Shown here in pieces: positions 27,326-38,201 of a stretch of DNA of 64,000 nucleotides (positions are counted from its first letter, which is position 1; every line of letters begins with the position of its first letter). This DNA comes from Cellulosilyticum ruminicola JCM 14822 (GTDB lineage Bacteria > Bacillota > Clostridia > Lachnospirales > Cellulosilyticaceae). The notes below the pieces were generated by a model. The model ran no database searches. It saw only the letters and a program-made list of their open reading frames with translations, and was not told the DNA's origin. The translations under genes were made by a program, and so were the position numbers. Where the stretch lies: assembly GCF_001311925.1 (NCBI RefSeq), contig NZ_BBCG01000007.1, forward strand, positions 45,757 to 109,756, in the 5' to 3' direction.

Positions 27326-28090
27326 ATGACAAAAGTATTAATGCATGGCTGTAACGGTAAAATCGGCCAAACAATCGCTCGTATTATTAAAGCTCACGCA
27401 GGATTAGAACTTGTAGCAGGTGTAGACCCTTACTTAGGTATCTCTAACCCATTCCCTACTTATGAGAGCTTAGACGCTTGCACTACAGAATATGATGTAA
27501 TCATTGACTTTTCTACTGCTGTAGCTGTACGCCCGCTTATTGAGTTTGCAAGTAAACACAATAAACCTGTAGTAGTATGTACAACTGGCTTATCAGAAGA
27601 AGATATTAATCTTATTCATGAAGCTAGTAAAAACCTTCCTATCTTCTTCTCTGCTAACATGTCTCTTGGGGTAAACCTCTTAATTGCCCTTGCCAAACGT
27701 GCTACAGAAGTTTTAGGAGATAGTGGTTTCGATATTGAAATCATTGAAAAACATCACAACCAAAAAATCGATGCACCAAGTGGTACTGCCCTTGCAATTG
27801 CCGATGCCATCAATGATAGCTTAGATGAAAAATATTCTTATCGCTATGACCGTAGCACAGTACGTGAAAAACGCCCACAAAAAGAAATTGGTATCCACGC
27901 TGTACGTGGCGGTACAATCGTAGGCGAACATGAGATTTTATTTGCTGGTAATGATGAATTTATTTCTCTTACACATCAAGCAACTTCTAAGGAAGTATTT
28001 GCTGTAGGTGCCCTTAAAGCAGCTAAATTCTTAGCTTCTATGACAAGTGGACTCTATAACATGTCTGACTTATTAAATAGCACACACTAA
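27326..28090 (+). CDS. dapB: 4-hydroxy-tetrahydrodipicolinate reductase
   Basis: 254 aa from ATG 27326 (AAAGGA 9 nt upstream). Nucleotide-binding start MHGCNGKIGQTIARII, CTTGLSEEDI, and the catalytic segment EIIEKHHNQKIDAPSGTA with the His-His-x2-Lys-x-Asp-Ala-Pro-Ser-Gly-Thr signature. It makes tetrahydrodipicolinate for lysine, peptidoglycan diaminopimelate and spore dipicolinate. No dapA neighbour is present. Confidence 0.96.
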   Translation: MTKVLMHGCNGKIGQTIARIIKAHAGLELVAGVDPYLGISNPFPTYESLDACTTEYDVIIDFSTAVAVRPLIEFASKHNKPVVVCTTGLSEEDINLIHEASKNLPIFFSANMSLGVNLLIALAKRATEVLGDSGFDIEIIEKHHNQKIDAPSGTALAIADAINDSLDEKYSYRYDRSTVREKRPQKEIGIHAVRGGTIVGEHEILFAGNDEFISLTHQATSKEVFAVGALKAAKFLASMTSGLYNMSDLLNSTH

Positions 28091-28196
28091 ATTTCAAATT
28101 TTAACCACCAATTATTCACATAGTTATCACAAAGCACCTTTAATATATCATTATCAAGTGGCTTAGAAAGAAAATTAGGAACGTAAATCTTTTTTC
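28087..28196 (-). pseudogene. Possible receiver-domain C-terminal scrap
   Basis: The minus strand reads VPNFLSKPLDNDILKVLCDN to a stop overlapping the dapB stop. The SKPLD pattern matches the conserved Lys-Pro near the end of response-regulator receiver domains. Only about 33 codons survive, so assignment is tentative. Confidence 0.3.
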
Positions 28197-28204
28197 CATC
28201 TTGA

Positions 28205-28267
28205 GATTATTATAAGATACGTATTTTGTCTCCCCTATCAAGCAAATGACGTAGTCTTATAATAATC
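28205..28267. repeat. Inverted repeat of unknown role
   Basis: Perfect 13-bp arms (GATTATTATAAGA at 28205-28217, complement at 28255-28267) around a 37-bp centre. No U-run and no gene inside. Confidence 0.5.
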
Positions 28268-28323
28268 ACTTAGTATAACTTTATTCGTGTAATACTCCTC
28301 TTATCTATAAAATTTTATAGATG

Positions 28324-28375
28324 TAAAAAACCTTAGTAAACTAGGTTCTCCTGCCCATTTTACTAAGGTTTTTAT
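28324..28375. terminator. Bidirectional terminator
   Basis: AAAAACCTTAGTAAA and complement with a 22-nt loop, between dapB and the opposing cobO-like pseudogene. Confidence 0.8.
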
Positions 28376-28376
28376 T

Positions 28377-28910
28377 TTAATATTCTATGCCAACTCTGGC
28401 TGCTATCCCTTTTTCCATAGGATGCTTAATTGCATCAACATTACTAATATAATCCGCGCGTTTGGCTATTTCTTCTGTTAAGATGCGTCCTGTAAGTACA
28501 AGCTCTACCTCATCAGGCTTATTATCAATAAACTCACAAAGCATACTTCTTCTAAAAACCCTAAATGTACAGCATTTAAAATCTCATCTAAAATCAGAAC
28601 ATCACATTCTCCTGTATCCATAACCTTACTTGCAAACTTTAATGCATTTTGCACTTCACTAGTAAGCTCTATTTTTTCTTCTTCACTTAATTCCCATGTA
28701 AATCCTCTATTTTTTTCAAAGTTAAAAACTTTAAATTGTGGCTCTAAATTTTTTAAGCATCCTACATTCACTTGTATCTGTATTCTTTAAAAATTGCACC
28801 ATAATAACCTTATAATTATTTCCTAATGCACGAATCCCCAGCCCAATCGATGCTGTTGTCTTGCCTTTTCCTGTACCATAATAGACTTCTACAAGCCCTT
28901 TCTCCATCAT
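28377..28910 (-). pseudogene. cobO: Cob(I)yrinic acid a,c-diamide adenosyltransferase, frameshifted
   Basis: ATG 28910 with AGGAGG starts MMEKGLVEVYYGTGKGKTTA, a CobA/BtuR/CobO P-loop, then SIGLGIRALGN and MVQFLKNT. An extra base in an A-run near 28750 and a second shift near 28540 break the frame; between and after them ECDVLILDEILNAVHLGF, VELVLTGRI and KHPMEKGIAARVGIEY are intact. Total span equals 178 codons, the family norm. The enzyme adenosylates cobalamin; as sequenced it is broken. Confidence 0.85.
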
Positions 28911-28955
28911 TCTTCCTCCTTTTATATTAAATAAAAGTTTTATAGTAGCTCCTAT

Positions 28956-29650
28956 CTATATTATAAAATTGTGTCCAAATTGTTTTAAATAGTCCATACG
29001 CTTTTTATAATCAGGCATAATCATTTTAATATTCTCCCAAAACGCTGTACTATGATTAAAGTGTCTCAAATGCATCACTTCATGTAAAATGACATATTCA
29101 ATAATTTCCATAGGTGCACACATAAGCTTTACATTATATGATATATTCCCATTTTGAGAGCAGCTTCCCCATCTCGTCTCTTGCTTACGTATAGTAATTT
29201 TATTAAACTTTACCCCAACTAACTGAGCATATTTTTCTGTAAGATTTAAGAAAATCTTTTTACTACGGATTTTCAAAAAATCTTCCATGCTTTACGCATG
29301 AGTTTTTCATCCCCTGAAGTAATCACCTTAATTCCTTGATTTTTTAAAATAATTAATTCCTTAGCATAAGGCACAACTTGAATATCAATCTCCTTATATT
29401 CTCCCAAATACATTATTTTTTTATTAAGTATCCAGTCATTATTTTTTTTAATACTTTGCTTTTTATTTAGAGTTTCCTTAACCCAATCCTCATATTTCAA
29501 TATAAAGTCTTGTACTTCACTGTCTTTCATAAATAATGGCACTTTAACAACTACCTTTAAGTCTTTCTCTACTTTAATAGCAGCTGTTTTTCGGCTTTGC
29601 CTCATAATTACATAATCAACGGATACTCTTCTATTTGTAGTATCATTCAT
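28956..29650 (-). CDS. YgjP/SprT-like zinc metallopeptidase (DUF45), frame break at a T6 run
   Basis: Two overlapping frames make one protein of about 230 aa: an N-part with MRQSRKTAAIKVEKDLKVVV and a C-part with TRWGSCSQNGNISYNVKLM and the metal motif VILHEVMHLRHFNHS (HExxH plus a downstream His), both typical of the YgjP/DUF45 family. The frames meet at 29273-29288, where T6 ends in a UGA; a -1 step on T6 restores the protein. A sequence error or indel is the simple reading; slippage is possible. Confidence 0.8.
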
Positions 29651-29856
29651 TTCAACAATCCTTTATTTTGCATTTTTATATTTTTTGTATATTACCTTAT
29701 TTAATTCATTATATCACAACTGACTTTGAAATGTACAATTTTTCTAAAATATTAAAAAGCCGTCACACTATAAAATGTATCCCATAGTCGTTAACTTAAG
29801 ACTAAGTTGTTCCAGTAACAATAAGTTGTTCTAAATAACCTTCTATTTTAGAATAG

Positions 29857-30447
29857 TTAGTTTGTCTTAAACGTTTTTTCATGCAAAGCCAACTTTCCTA
29901 TTCTTTGAACTAAGTTAGAAAACGTCTCGTAAGTATGTAGTGTGATTCTTTTTAGTGTATAGAATTGATATAAGTCTACAAGCAGTAATGTATAAAATCT
30001 TTGCATACTGACGCCTCTCCCATGACTCTTAAGTATGCTTTGATCTACACTATCATAAAGTGTCATTGTAAGTAATGCTCCTAGAAGTTTCCCATAAAGA
30101 ATTGCTTCTACATATTTAGTTTTACCTACATGCATTTTATCTAGGGAAAGGGTGCTTTTTAGAACCTTAAAAAGAAGTTCTAGTAAAAAAGGTATACATT
30201 CATTGAGTCTTTTAGAAATAGCTTGTTTACTTAAGGATACACCATTTTGAATAACAGCACATTTTTCATCAATCACTTCTTCGGTGATATTCTTTGAATC
30301 TAAAAGTCCTAAAGACATTGCTTTTGCAAATATCTCAGGTAGAAGTTTAGAATGACGTTTCATAAAACCAGTTAATTTTGCAACTTTTTCTATAAAAGAT
30401 GGTATAAAAAGTTTAAAAAGTCTAGATACTAATCTTGCGATATGCAC
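29857..30447 (-). mobile_element. IS4-type transposase with internal deletion
   Basis: 196 aa, GTG start. The N-terminal half (VAKLTGFMKRHSKLLPEIFA, GVSLSKQAISKRLNE) and C-terminal end (KYVEAILYGKLLGALLTMTL, MQRFYTLL) of an IS4-like transposase are joined near residue 97, without the roughly 200-residue DDE catalytic core between them. It remains an open frame but cannot encode an active enzyme; such internally deleted copies can move in trans. Confidence 0.7.
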
Positions 30448-30539
30448 GGGAAAACTCCTAATCTGAGTAGTATTAGACTATAGAGTTTTCCCATTTTCAT
30501 TGAATTTATTACTGAAAAATTTTATTTATAAGTTAACGC

Positions 30540-30644
30540 TTATGATTTATCGGTATAAGTTATTCCTTTTGAACTAACTTTCTTTACATGTGGATTCATT
30601 GATAATATTTCAATTTCAGTAGCTGTAAAAATCTTATTACTCAT
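30540..30644 (-). mobile_element. IS3-type OrfA N-terminal scrap
   Basis: 34 codons: KIFTATEIEILSMNPHVKKV then SSKGITYTDKS, the usual start of an IS150/IS3-like OrfA (helix-turn-helix protein), then a stop at the junction with the neighbouring relic. Confidence 0.5.
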
Positions 30645-30695
30645 TTATGTGTCTCCGTCCTTAATGGTTGATGTTTAATTATTATACACAAAATG

Positions 30696-30736
30696 CCCTA
30701 TAGGGTAGACTTTTTATTAATGCCTACTCTATAGGG
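30696..30736. repeat. Imperfect hairpin
   Basis: CCCTATAGGGTAG / CTACTCTATAGGG, 13-bp arms with one mismatch. It lies inside the right arm side of the split repeat; it may be an end of the inserted IS3-like element. Confidence 0.45.
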
Positions 30737-30774
30737 TTCATTTTACTATTTGACGGCTTTTTTAATATTATGTA

Positions 30775-31458
30775 TTATTCATTTGTCTCTTTTATTTCTA
30801 CTGTTTCTTCTTTTTTCATTTCATTATTTTCTTCTACTTGTTCCATCTTACTAATAGATACTTCATAAGCTGTTTTTACTTCTACTTCCCCTGTTTCTAA
30901 TTTCTTTTGATAAGTACGGCTTTGAATACGTCCACTTATTTGAATATGATCACCTGTTACAAGATTCTGGGCAAACCTAGCATTCCTGCCCCAAGTGATA
31001 CAAGGAATATAATCAGATTTATGATAAGATCTATTTACAGCAAGAAGTAAATCTGTAATCTCCCTACCAAATGGTGTTGTCCTGTAAATAGGTGCCTTAC
31101 ATACAAAACCATTGAGTGTAATTTCATTTTTATTCTTGCTCAGTTCACTTAGCCCTACTTCTTTTACTTCAAATATAAAAATCGTTAAGATTAATCTATT
31201 TTTGCCTTCTTCATATTGGTTATAAGATCTAAACTGACCTTCAATTTCTAATACTTTTCCAAGTATGTTACCACCAATAGCTGGCAAAAGTCTTTCTGAA
31301 ATTGTAACAGGTAAAATATCTGCTGATTCACTTAGCCTAGGTACCTCTAAGTCAAAAGTATAAAAACCTTCTCCATATACTTTATGACTAAATTTAGTTT
31401 CACTAACTACTTTTCCTATAAGTAGTACCTTATTGTTTTCTAACATGTGCTCTATCAT
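30775..31458 (-). CDS. Single-stranded-DNA-binding-like protein, two OB folds
   Basis: 227 aa. Two OB-fold-like halves (about 6-100 and 112-200); the second, LNGFVCKAPIYRTTPFGREITDLLLAVNR followed by DYIPCITWGRNARFA, is strongly SSB-like. The tail (205-227) is acidic/basic low complexity without the canonical DDxIPF tip, so it is unlikely to be the main SSB. Known in Clostridia as a paralogue; exact role unknown. Confidence 0.75.
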   Translation of the reverse strand: MIEHMLENNKVLLIGKVVSETKFSHKVYGEGFYTFDLEVPRLSESADILPVTISERLLPAIGGNILGKVLEIEGQFRSYNQYEEGKNRLILTIFIFEVKEVGLSELSKNKNEITLNGFVCKAPIYRTTPFGREITDLLLAVNRSYHKSDYIPCITWGRNARFAQNLVTGDHIQISGRIQSRTYQKKLETGEVEVKTAYEVSISKMEQVEENNEMKKEETVEIKETNE

Positions 31459-31544
31459 TCCTAACCACTCCTTATCCTATCCTCTGGCTTTGTGTGCTTA
31501 ATTTAATCGTATGTCTTTTACATCTTATTCAAAGATAAGGAGTT

Positions 31545-32178
31545 TTATTCCAGATTATATTTTGTTTTGTAAAATTTAAATCCATATAATAGGAGCATAG
31601 CTACAGTAGCTAAAATTTGTTCTGGATATCTTGCCCTCCCATTAATTCCAAACTCGCTAGGTGTAGTAAAGTCCCCACTTATAGCAACAGTTGGATGTTG
31701 TAAAATACATTGTACTTCTAATATCCCTTCTATTTCTTCTTCACTACTTGTAAGTGAAATATGGGCCTGTTTACTCCAGCCATAACTTATATCTTTATTT
31801 AATTGGCCTCTTATAGTGTCTGGTATAATAAAGTTTTTAATCTCACAAATCTTTTGCAGCTTATTCTTCATAAAGTAGGTATGATGATTATAACATTTCC
31901 TATCCCCTATCTTTTCATCAAAAAATACAATACTGTCAAATTGAATGGCTTTAAGACTTTTTTAAAGTTTTCTTAGTAAATTCAATAATACACAACTTAA
32001 ATTTTTCATTTTTTTGGATTACATCAATGTTTTGCTTAAGCATCATACTTTTATATACTTTGCTTTCTAATACCTTAAGATGTATATATGCGATTTGATT
32101 TTTATCTGCTACTCGCTTTAATAAAGCAATCGTTTCGCTTCCTAAATGAAATGTATTATCTACGCCTATAATCATCAT
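31545..32178 (-). CDS. Unknown protein, frameshifted at an A6 run
   Basis: ATG 32178 follows AAAGGAG. Reading to about 31965 gives IGVDNTFHLGSETIALLKRV and more; a one-base surplus in A6 near 31966-31971 shifts the frame, after which AIQFDSIVFFDEKIGDRK, SGDFTTPSEFGINGRARYP and the stop at 31545 follow. About 211 aa when repaired. No signal peptide and only one hydrophobic stretch near the end (QILATVAMLLLYGF). I do not recognise the family. Confidence 0.45.
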
Positions 32179-32335
32179 TTGATGTACTCCTTTAACTTGA
32201 ACTTAATGTATTTAATGTGCACTATCATTTTATGTTTCTCAAATATTAGTCACATCTTTTATATTTTCACATATTATAGTATTAGTCAGGTACTTACATC
32301 CTAGTCACATTTTTTCTTAAAGAGAGGCCGATTCA

Positions 32336-32511
32336 ATGAGTATTCCTACCCAAAATCAAATTATTCATCTCAAGAAAACCTTAAATTTCACTATACAAAA
32401 AATGCTTATAACCTACTCTCCCCAGAAGTACTACAACTAAGCATGCAACTTGATTTATTACTCAATCCCTTGTTTGAAAAACAATTAGAAAACACTTATA
32501 AAGTTTCCTAA
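32336..32511 (+). pseudogene. Spo0E-like small protein, frameshifted
   Basis: MSIPTQNQIIHLKKTLNFTI, then a missing base in an A-run (about 32397-32403), then LLSPEVLQLSMQLDLLLNPL. The second part carries the Spo0E-family signature (S-x-x-LD; SQELD in active Asp-phosphatases), and the repaired length of 58 aa is right. Such proteins dephosphorylate Spo0A~P and restrain sporulation. Confidence 0.55.
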
Positions 32512-32525
32512 TCTTATTTTAGATT

Positions 32526-32563
32526 AAGAGAGTGTCGTAAAATTTTCACGACACTCTCTTTTT
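32526..32563. terminator. Terminator
   Basis: GAGAGTGTCGT / ACGACACTCTC stem with T-run, between the spo0E-like gene and the opposing deacetylase gene. Confidence 0.85.
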
Positions 32564-32577
32564 ATATTCCAAATAAC

Positions 32578-33368
32578 TTAATTTACTTGCTGCGTATTTG
32601 TATCAGCTGCCTGAGATACAGGCGCTAATTGTCTTCCCTCATGATCTATTTTACAATTCATATCTTTGTAAATAAGTTCTGATACAGGTACAAAGGTATA
32701 TCCCTTATCTATAATTCCTTTTACAATACTTTCTAGAGCTGCTGCAGTATATTTAGTATCATTATGCATGAGAATAATTGTCCCAGGACGTAAATTCTTA
32801 TGATTTAATACTTTATTTATAAGTGGTTCAAGACCATACTCTTTCCAATCTAATGAATCTACATCCCACTGTATTGTATAATAACCACATTCTTTAGCAG
32901 CTTCTAATACTGTATTGTTATATTCTCCATAAGGTGGACGATAAAGATAGGGCTGCGTTCCCGTAAGCTCTTTCAATGTTGCATGTGCTTCTAATAAATC
33001 CTTTTTAATCGCTTCTTTATTCATTTGGCATACATGGGGATGTTTATTGGAATGATTAGCAATATCGTGGCCAGCTTCTTGGAATTTCTTCACTGCCTCT
33101 GGATATTTCTTAGCCCAATCTCCTACCATAAAAAACGTAGCCTTTACATTATACTTACCTAGTATTTCAATAATTTGATCTGTATCATCTGCTCCCCATG
33201 CAGCATCAAAAGTTAAAGCAACTTTTTTTCACCTTGTGTATCGACGCAGTATATAGGAAGTAACTTTTTATTCGGCTGCGAAGCTTTAAGTGACATCCCC
33301 TCTCCTACAAAACTTATACATAATACTACTAAACATATTACTTTAAATATTTGCTTAATCTGTCTCAT
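32578..33368 (-). pseudogene. Polysaccharide deacetylase (PdaB-like), frameshifted
   Basis: ATG 33368 begins a signal-anchor segment (IKQIFKVICLVVLCISFVG), then VALTFDAAWGADDTDQIIEI (deacetylase motif 1), GHDIANHSNKHPH (metal His pair), RPPYGEYN and IILMHND. The frame breaks at an A7 run (33226-33232), where one more A restores it; a start at 33129 would lack motif 1. Repaired length 263 aa. PdaB-type deacetylases act on spore cortex. It follows the uvsE relic by 5 bp. Confidence 0.8.
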
Positions 33369-33373
33369 TTTTT

Positions 33374-34043
33374 CTACTCCTTAAACTGCCAATAACCATT
33401 CTCTAAAGAGGTTACTATTTCATGAATGGCCAAATTTTTTAGCTTCAAAAATCACATCTGCTTCAGCGATTTTTCAACTTTCCAAGAACGCTACAAAAGT
33501 CCCATAATCCTAGGCACTAATATAATCTGCATGAGGCCTTGAATTAATGTTATGTGTCCCTGTTGATAAATAATATTTATCTGGTGGATAAGCCATAATA
33601 AGCTTCCTTACTTCATCTGTTCCATTAGAACTTGGATGACATCTATCATGGTGAAAGTCATATACCCACTTTAATCCGCACTTTTCACAAAGTGAGACAA
33701 TATCTTGTGTATGATAAGATTTAGCATCATTTTCCATATAAAGCCGTTTACAATCTACATATTGCAAATTACTTTCTAATCTTTTCACAGCTCCTTCCTT
33801 ATCCCCATAAATGCCCCCATATGAAGCACCACATTTTGTCCACCTACCCGCTTAATCCAGCTAGCTTGTGTTTGAACTTATTCTATAGAACGTGCTACTA
33901 CATCAACTTTAGGACTTGATAATACATATGACTTCCGTAATTTTTTCCTCATCTTTATCTTCTACAGTCTTAAGACGGAAAGTTTTAAAATTATTTTCTA
34001 AAGATAAATTGCTACAAGCATAGCCTGCACGCACCTTTGTCAT
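33374..34043 (-). pseudogene. uvsE: UV-damage endonuclease UvsE, broken
   Basis: ATG 34043 begins TKVRAGYACSNLSLENN (UVDE start). Stops and shifts interrupt it around 33915, 33860 and 33510, and a stretch is missing, but SNLQYVDCKRLYMENDAKSY, CGLKWVYDFHHDRCHPS and LSTGTHNINSRPHADYISA keep the metal-site motifs (END, HHD, H-x-D). Nonfunctional. UvsE is common in spore-formers for repair at germination. Confidence 0.75.
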
Positions 34044-34142
34044 CTTTACACCCCTTGTTTTACTCTAATACTCTTATTATGTTGATAAATTTACCTTTCC
34101 ATGCATGGTTAAAAATACTAAAACACTTATAAATAATGGTAA

Positions 34143-34179
34143 AAAATGGTATTGCTTTTATTTGCAATACCATTTTTAT
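34143..34179 (-). terminator. Terminator of the NlpC/P60 gene
   Basis: AAAATGGTATTGC / GCAATACCATTTTT stem, 6 bp past the stop. Confidence 0.85.
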
Positions 34180-34184
34180 CTTAT

Positions 34185-34904
34185 CTATATCACACGTCTA
34201 TATCCCATAATTGGTGCATCGCCTCTTTGCCATACTGGTGCAATAGAAACTGTTTGTCCCGGGGTTGATGCGTGAATAATTTGTTCATTTCCAATATAAA
34301 TTGCTACATGTGTTACATTGCTATAACCATAGAACACTAAATCTCCTGGTTTTAAATCTGACTTTTTAACAGCTACACCATTACTTGCGTATTGATCTCT
34401 AGAACGTCTCTCTAATTTAACATTGAAGTTACGAAAAACTTGTTGCGTAAACCCTGAACAATCTACACCAGATGTCAAACTATTTCCACCGTATACATAA
34501 GGTGTTCCGATGAATTTTTTAGCATATGTTACAATTTCTTGACCTTTTGATTTTTTAACTTCTACTTTAGTAGTTTTAGCTTTAACAGGTGCTTTTTTCT
34601 CAGTTGTTACTTCTGCTTTTGGCTCTTCTTTCACAACTTCTTTTTCTACTGATATGTATTCTTTTTCAATATATACCACTTCTTTATCATCTATTAAAAT
34701 ACCATAATAGCCATCAAGGTCCTCTACAATTTTAAATGTTTCACCTTCATAGATATAACATGTTTCTTTTAATTCTTGAGCTGAATTGTATGCTCTAACA
34801 GTTGCATTAACAGTGCCTTGCGCTGATATTTCTGCCCCGAATACTGAAACAGATGTCATAAGTAATGTTGCAAGTAATACGCTTATCGATTTAACATTCT
34901 TCAC
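34185..34904 (-). CDS. Secreted NlpC/P60 peptidoglycan endopeptidase
   Basis: 239 aa: signal peptide (1-23), SH3-like domain (about 28-80), Lys/Glu/Thr/Val-rich linker (85-120) and NlpC/P60 domain (122-239) with the catalytic Cys in VDCSGFTQQ and His in VTHVAIYIGNEQ, then a further HAST. Should cleave cell-wall stem peptides. Similar gene 120 bp upstream, so probably a duplicate pair; each has its own leader. Confidence 0.9.
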   Translation of the reverse strand: MKNVKSISVLLATLLMTSVSVFGAEISAQGTVNATVRAYNSAQELKETCYIYEGETFKIVEDLDGYYGILIDDKEVVYIEKEYISVEKEVVKEEPKAEVTTEKKAPVKAKTTKVEVKKSKGQEIVTYAKKFIGTPYVYGGNSLTSGVDCSGFTQQVFRNFNVKLERRSRDQYASNGVAVKKSDLKPGDLVFYGYSNVTHVAIYIGNEQIIHASTPGQTVSIAPVWQRGDAPIMGYRRVI

Positions 34905-35023
34905 TTGTTTTCCCCCTTATAGATGAACTATTTATATTTTAACTTTTGCACAAATTTAAATCATTTATTACAAAAATATTATAATATATGTTTAAACTTG
35001 TGTCAACTGTTACCCCTTTGTAT

Positions 35024-35737
35024 TTAATTTATTACTCTTTTAACACCAATAATTGGTTTTCCATAGTACAAATTGCTCATTTTAATGCCTGATTTAGAAT
35101 CACTTGCATGAACAATTTTATTATCACCTGCATAAATAGCTACGTGATCTACAGTGACACCATTTTTCCCATAAAACACCAAGTCCCCTAGTTTAATGTT
35201 TGATACACTTACCTTTACACCATTTGCAGCATATTGGCTACGTGATGTTCTTTCAATTGTAATACCGTTTTTCTTCATAATTTGTTGCGTAAAGCCTGAA
35301 CAATCTACACCTGTTTCTAAATTAGTTCCACCATAAACATATTTTCCACCAATGTATTTCTTAGCAAGTGCTACAATTGCTTCTCCCTTTGATGCATTTG
35401 CTACTTTTTCTTTAACAATTACCGCTTCTTTAACCGCTTGTAACTCAGTTGTATCTAACTGTGTTTTATATATGTATCCTTGTACTCCACTAGCTGCTAC
35501 TTTATAAAAGTCACCATACTTCTCTAAAACTTGAACTGTTACATCTTTATTTAAGAATTTAATAATATCTCCTGTTGGACTTGCTGTCTCTCTTAATTTC
35601 GTTTCTTCATCTGTAGTTACTGTAAATGTTCCCTCTATTTCTGCTACAACGCTTGCTGAATTAACTACTTCAGCTTGCACATTTCCTACCATCGTTGCCA
35701 TTAAAATTCCTATTGCCACCAATTTATTAAATTTCAT
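35024..35737 (-). CDS. Secreted NlpC/P60 peptidoglycan endopeptidase
   Basis: 237 aa: signal peptide (1-22), SH3 domain (about 35-92), short linker, NlpC/P60 (115-237) with GVDCSGFTQQ and VDHVAIYAGDNKIVHAS. Closely resembles the downstream gene in the catalytic part but the linkers differ. No terminator between the two was found, so read-through is possible. Confidence 0.9.
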   Translation of the reverse strand: MKFNKLVAIGILMATMVGNVQAEVVNSASVVAEIEGTFTVTTDEETKLRETASPTGDIIKFLNKDVTVQVLEKYGDFYKVAASGVQGYIYKTQLDTTELQAVKEAVIVKEKVANASKGEAIVALAKKYIGGKYVYGGTNLETGVDCSGFTQQIMKKNGITIERTSRSQYAANGVKVSVSNIKLGDLVFYGKNGVTVDHVAIYAGDNKIVHASDSKSGIKMSNLYYGKPIIGVKRVIN

Positions 35738-35927
35738 AACTAACCTCCATTGTCTGCGATTACACTGTCTATTTATAATGTTATTTTATATTTTCTTATT
35801 TTCATCAGCGTTATTACATAATTGCTTTTATTTATTACTAAGTTATTTTATATTATTAACTAATTGTTACAAAATCATTATAAATATATTTTAAGCTATT
35901 GTCAAGATTTAGCAATTTATTTTGCAC

Positions 35928-35966
35928 AAAAAAGACTAAAAGTCGGACAACTTTTAGTCTTTTTTT
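35928..35966 (-). terminator. Terminator of galM
   Basis: AAAAAAGACTAAAAGT / AACTTTTAGTCTTTTTT stem with a 5-nt loop, 34 bp beyond the galM stop. Confidence 0.9.
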
Positions 35967-36000
35967 AGATATATATATTTATTGTTACAAATTTATTAAA

Positions 36001-37047
36001 TTACAGTATACCGAATTTAAATGTTGTTGTTTGAGTATAAACATCATCTTTTTTAAGTAATACTAAGTCTTTAAATACTTCCTCATAACCAATAGCTGGT
36101 CTTTGTGTTTCAAAACAAACACCATAGTTTGGTTTGCTGCTTTTGCCATTTGAATGCATTAATGAACTATCTGCGCCGTTCATTGTATAAACAACAACAC
36201 AAGGGGCATCTGTTGTGACTGTCATACAACGTCCTGAAATCGAATCAAAAAGTTTAGCTGCTACGCCTTTGTCTTTTAATTTATATACATGGTCATAACC
36301 ATTACCATATCTTAAAACTTCATTATTTGAATTGATATCTTGTCCTATTGTTTTAGGCACTCTAAAATCAAATTCAGGCATATCATCTACTGAAATCATT
36401 GTTCCTTTTGGAATAAGATTTTCATCTGTTGCAAAGATTTCATCACTATTAAGATATACTTCTTGTTCTAAAACAGAACGTTTTGCATCTCCTGATAAGT
36501 TGAAGTATGCATGATTTGTAAGGTTTACAATTGTATCTTTATCTGTTGTAGCTTCATAATCAATTGTAAGACTATTGTCCTCTTTAAGTATGTAAGTCAC
36601 TTTAACTTGTAAATTTCCTGGATAACCTTCTTCTCCATCAGGACTTAAATAACTACAAACTAATTTCGCACCTTCTTGATCAATGACTGCTTGACAATCA
36701 AAGTTTCTATGTGCAAAACTTACTTTACCACCATGTAATGTATTCCCATTATTATTTTTATAGAAATAATATGTTTCATTATTTATTGTAACTTGTCCAT
36801 TCCAAATACGTCCTGCTGTACGTCCAGGAACAGCTCCAAAATACCCAGGATGACTTTCATAAACTTCAAGATCCTGCCAGTCAAGAATAACATTTTCAAA
36901 ATTGCCTGCTGCATCTGGTACAATGATTTTTGTAAGCGTCGCACCTAAACTGATTAATTCAACTTGCATGCCATTGTTGTTTGTTAAGGCATATTTTGTA
37001 ATTACTCTTCCAGATTTAAAAGTCACTTTACTTTCTTGAATCTTCAT
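36001..37047 (-). CDS. galM: Aldose 1-epimerase (mutarotase)
   Basis: 348 aa. NPNYGVCFETQRPA-like end (KPNYGVCFETQRPAIGYEE) with the catalytic Glu, GRTAGRIWNG near the N-terminus and NLTNHAYFNLSG with the acid His. Converts beta- to alpha-galactose for GalK. It lies downstream of galR on the same strand, 60 bp apart. Confidence 0.95.
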   Translation of the reverse strand: MKIQESKVTFKSGRVITKYALTNNNGMQVELISLGATLTKIIVPDAAGNFENVILDWQDLEVYESHPGYFGAVPGRTAGRIWNGQVTINNETYYFYKNNNGNTLHGGKVSFAHRNFDCQAVIDQEGAKLVCSYLSPDGEEGYPGNLQVKVTYILKEDNSLTIDYEATTDKDTIVNLTNHAYFNLSGDAKRSVLEQEVYLNSDEIFATDENLIPKGTMISVDDMPEFDFRVPKTIGQDINSNNEVLRYGNGYDHVYKLKDKGVAAKLFDSISGRCMTVTTDAPCVVVYTMNGADSSLMHSNGKSSKPNYGVCFETQRPAIGYEEVFKDLVLLKKDDVYTQTTTFKFGIL

Positions 37048-37107
37048 CTCCCAATCCCCTTTTTCCTAGTATTTTATAATTTTCTTACAATTACACTATA
37101 ACAAAGT

Positions 37108-38145
<1,038 letters not shown>

Positions 38146-38201
38146 TTATTATAGTTTTATTATAATATGTCAAATATTTTATCGCAACTTTTTAAATTTT
38201 A

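Larger units (their letters stand above)
29748..30769. repeat. Separated inverted repeat: terminator arms split by inserted DNA
   Basis: AATATTAAAAAGCCGTCA (29748-29765) and its near-perfect complement TGACGGCTTTTTTAATATT (30751-30769) flank about 1 kb of insertion-sequence relics. A GC core plus poly-A/T arms is what a terminator has, and the right arm lies just past the SSB-like gene that ends at 30775. Alternatively the arms are terminal inverted repeats of an element. Confidence 0.5.

Noticed and set aside
38150..38173. galR promoter TTGACA / TATAAT
   Set aside because: The boxes are present on the minus strand but only 12 bp apart, too close for sigma-A; no better pair found.
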